From assembly GCF_900114875.1 (NCBI RefSeq), contig NZ_FPKW01000023.1:1-60852 (forward strand): DNA of 60,852 nucleotides, given 5' to 3'. This DNA is from Chryseobacterium limigenitum (GTDB lineage: Bacteria > Bacteroidota > Bacteroidia > Flavobacteriales > Weeksellaceae). The position numbers and the translations under genes were made by a program. Shown here piece by piece: positions 60,581 to 60,852 of the stretch. The stretch's first letter is position 1; the number at the start of each line of letters is the position of its first letter. The notes beneath the pieces are model-generated. The model did no database searches, was not told the origin of the DNA, and saw only the letters and a program-made list of their open reading frames with translations.

Positions 60581-60852
60581 ATGTTAAACGATGCCGAACT
60601 CCTCAAATTATTTTTACCTGAACTCTTGATTGAGCATTTTGAGATTGTAAAATTTGAGGAAGAAAATAAAATCCTCCACATCTATTTTGACGAGAAAAAT
60701 ACAGCTCCGAAAGAGTTTTCGTCTCTGTTATTGCAGTCAAAAGGTTTTGTTCCGGAAATTAGCGTTGACGATTTTCCTCTTCGTGGAAAAACAGTAAAAC
60801 TCCACATCAAACGCAGAAGATGGACCGATACGAAAACCGGTAATATCATCCA
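60581..60852 (+). CDS. ISAon1/ISL3-type transposase N-terminal protein (partial)
   Basis: ATG 60581, open to the window end (90 codons). ELLKLFLPELLIEHFEIVKF, then PKEFSSLLLQSKGFVPEI and HIKRRRWTDTKTG match the N-terminal region protein of ISAon1-type transposases. A TAATTTTG box lies at 60569-60576. The rest, and the catalytic ORF, lie to the right of the window. The left end of the element was not identified between 60483 and 60568. Confidence 0.85.
   Translation, partial: MLNDAELLKLFLPELLIEHFEIVKFEEENKILHIYFDEKNTAPKEFSSLLLQSKGFVPEISVDDFPLRGKTVKLHIKRRRWTDTKTGNII

Overview
The window looks like chromosomal DNA of a low-GC flavobacterium, most likely of the Chryseobacterium group (family Weeksellaceae, phylum Bacteroidota). 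The reasons are: promoters of the Bacteroidota type (TTG, about 19 bases, TAnnTTTG) in front of many genes; a gliding-type lipoprotein GldD; the Bacteroidetes form of type VI sheath proteins; many short lipoproteins; a GG-leader microprotein of the kind seen in Chryseobacterium; and dispersed hairpin repeats between genes. This is inference from gene content. No 16S gene is present. The window starts inside an IS3-type element and ends inside an ISL3/ISAon1-type element.

Layout. 1-574: the 3' end of an IS3-type transposase whose end lies inside the propeptide part of an M4-like secreted protease gene. 945-7425: a membrane-bound Cache-LytTR regulator, a cytochrome P460-like pair, an L,D-transpeptidase, a retropepsin-PDZ protease and an esterase. 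7.6-9 kb: two related small lipoproteins. 9-17.5 kb: tyrS, an ECF-like sigma factor, lipA, a divergent AraC/MFS efflux pair, dps with a SpoIIAA-like gene, and an FAD oxidoreductase. 17.5-24 kb: a two-component system (TPR histidine kinase plus LytTR response regulator) with a divergent block of periplasmic proteins (VWA, two SIMPL-like proteins, a lipoprotein). 24-35 kb: lipocalin, cinA, a large GH18-deacetylase-glycosyltransferase fusion and two M13 peptidases. 35-37.5 kb: an isolated tssB-tssC pair and a lipoprotein. 37.6-47.5 kb: mutY, gldD, a PfkB kinase, a parvulin chaperone, a nitronate monooxygenase-like gene, a hydrolase, an HD protein, a rhodanese, queG and a DUF2459-type protein. 47.6-52.5 kb: three tandem secreted tail-collar-like proteins and a beta-helix tailspike-like protein. 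52.5-60.8 kb: tRNA-Leu(CAA), a PhnP-like hydrolase, a conserved unknown, an fRMsr-like GAF protein, a BtuF-like protein, an acyltransferase, mgtE, a cysteine-rich GG-leader peptide and rpsO.

The most striking signal is at 17.5-24 kb. Four intergenic sites each carry two copies of a decamer close to ACTTGGTGAA, always 21 bases apart start to start. Each pair lies 27-28 bases upstream of a -7-like box. They precede the VWA gene, both SIMPL genes and the kinase-regulator operon itself. This fits a self-contained LytTR regulon that controls a periplasmic protein set of unknown purpose. The second notable item is an unlisted 47-codon gene at 59156-59299 for a double-glycine leader peptide. Its core has six cysteines in a spacing compatible with an inhibitor cystine knot.
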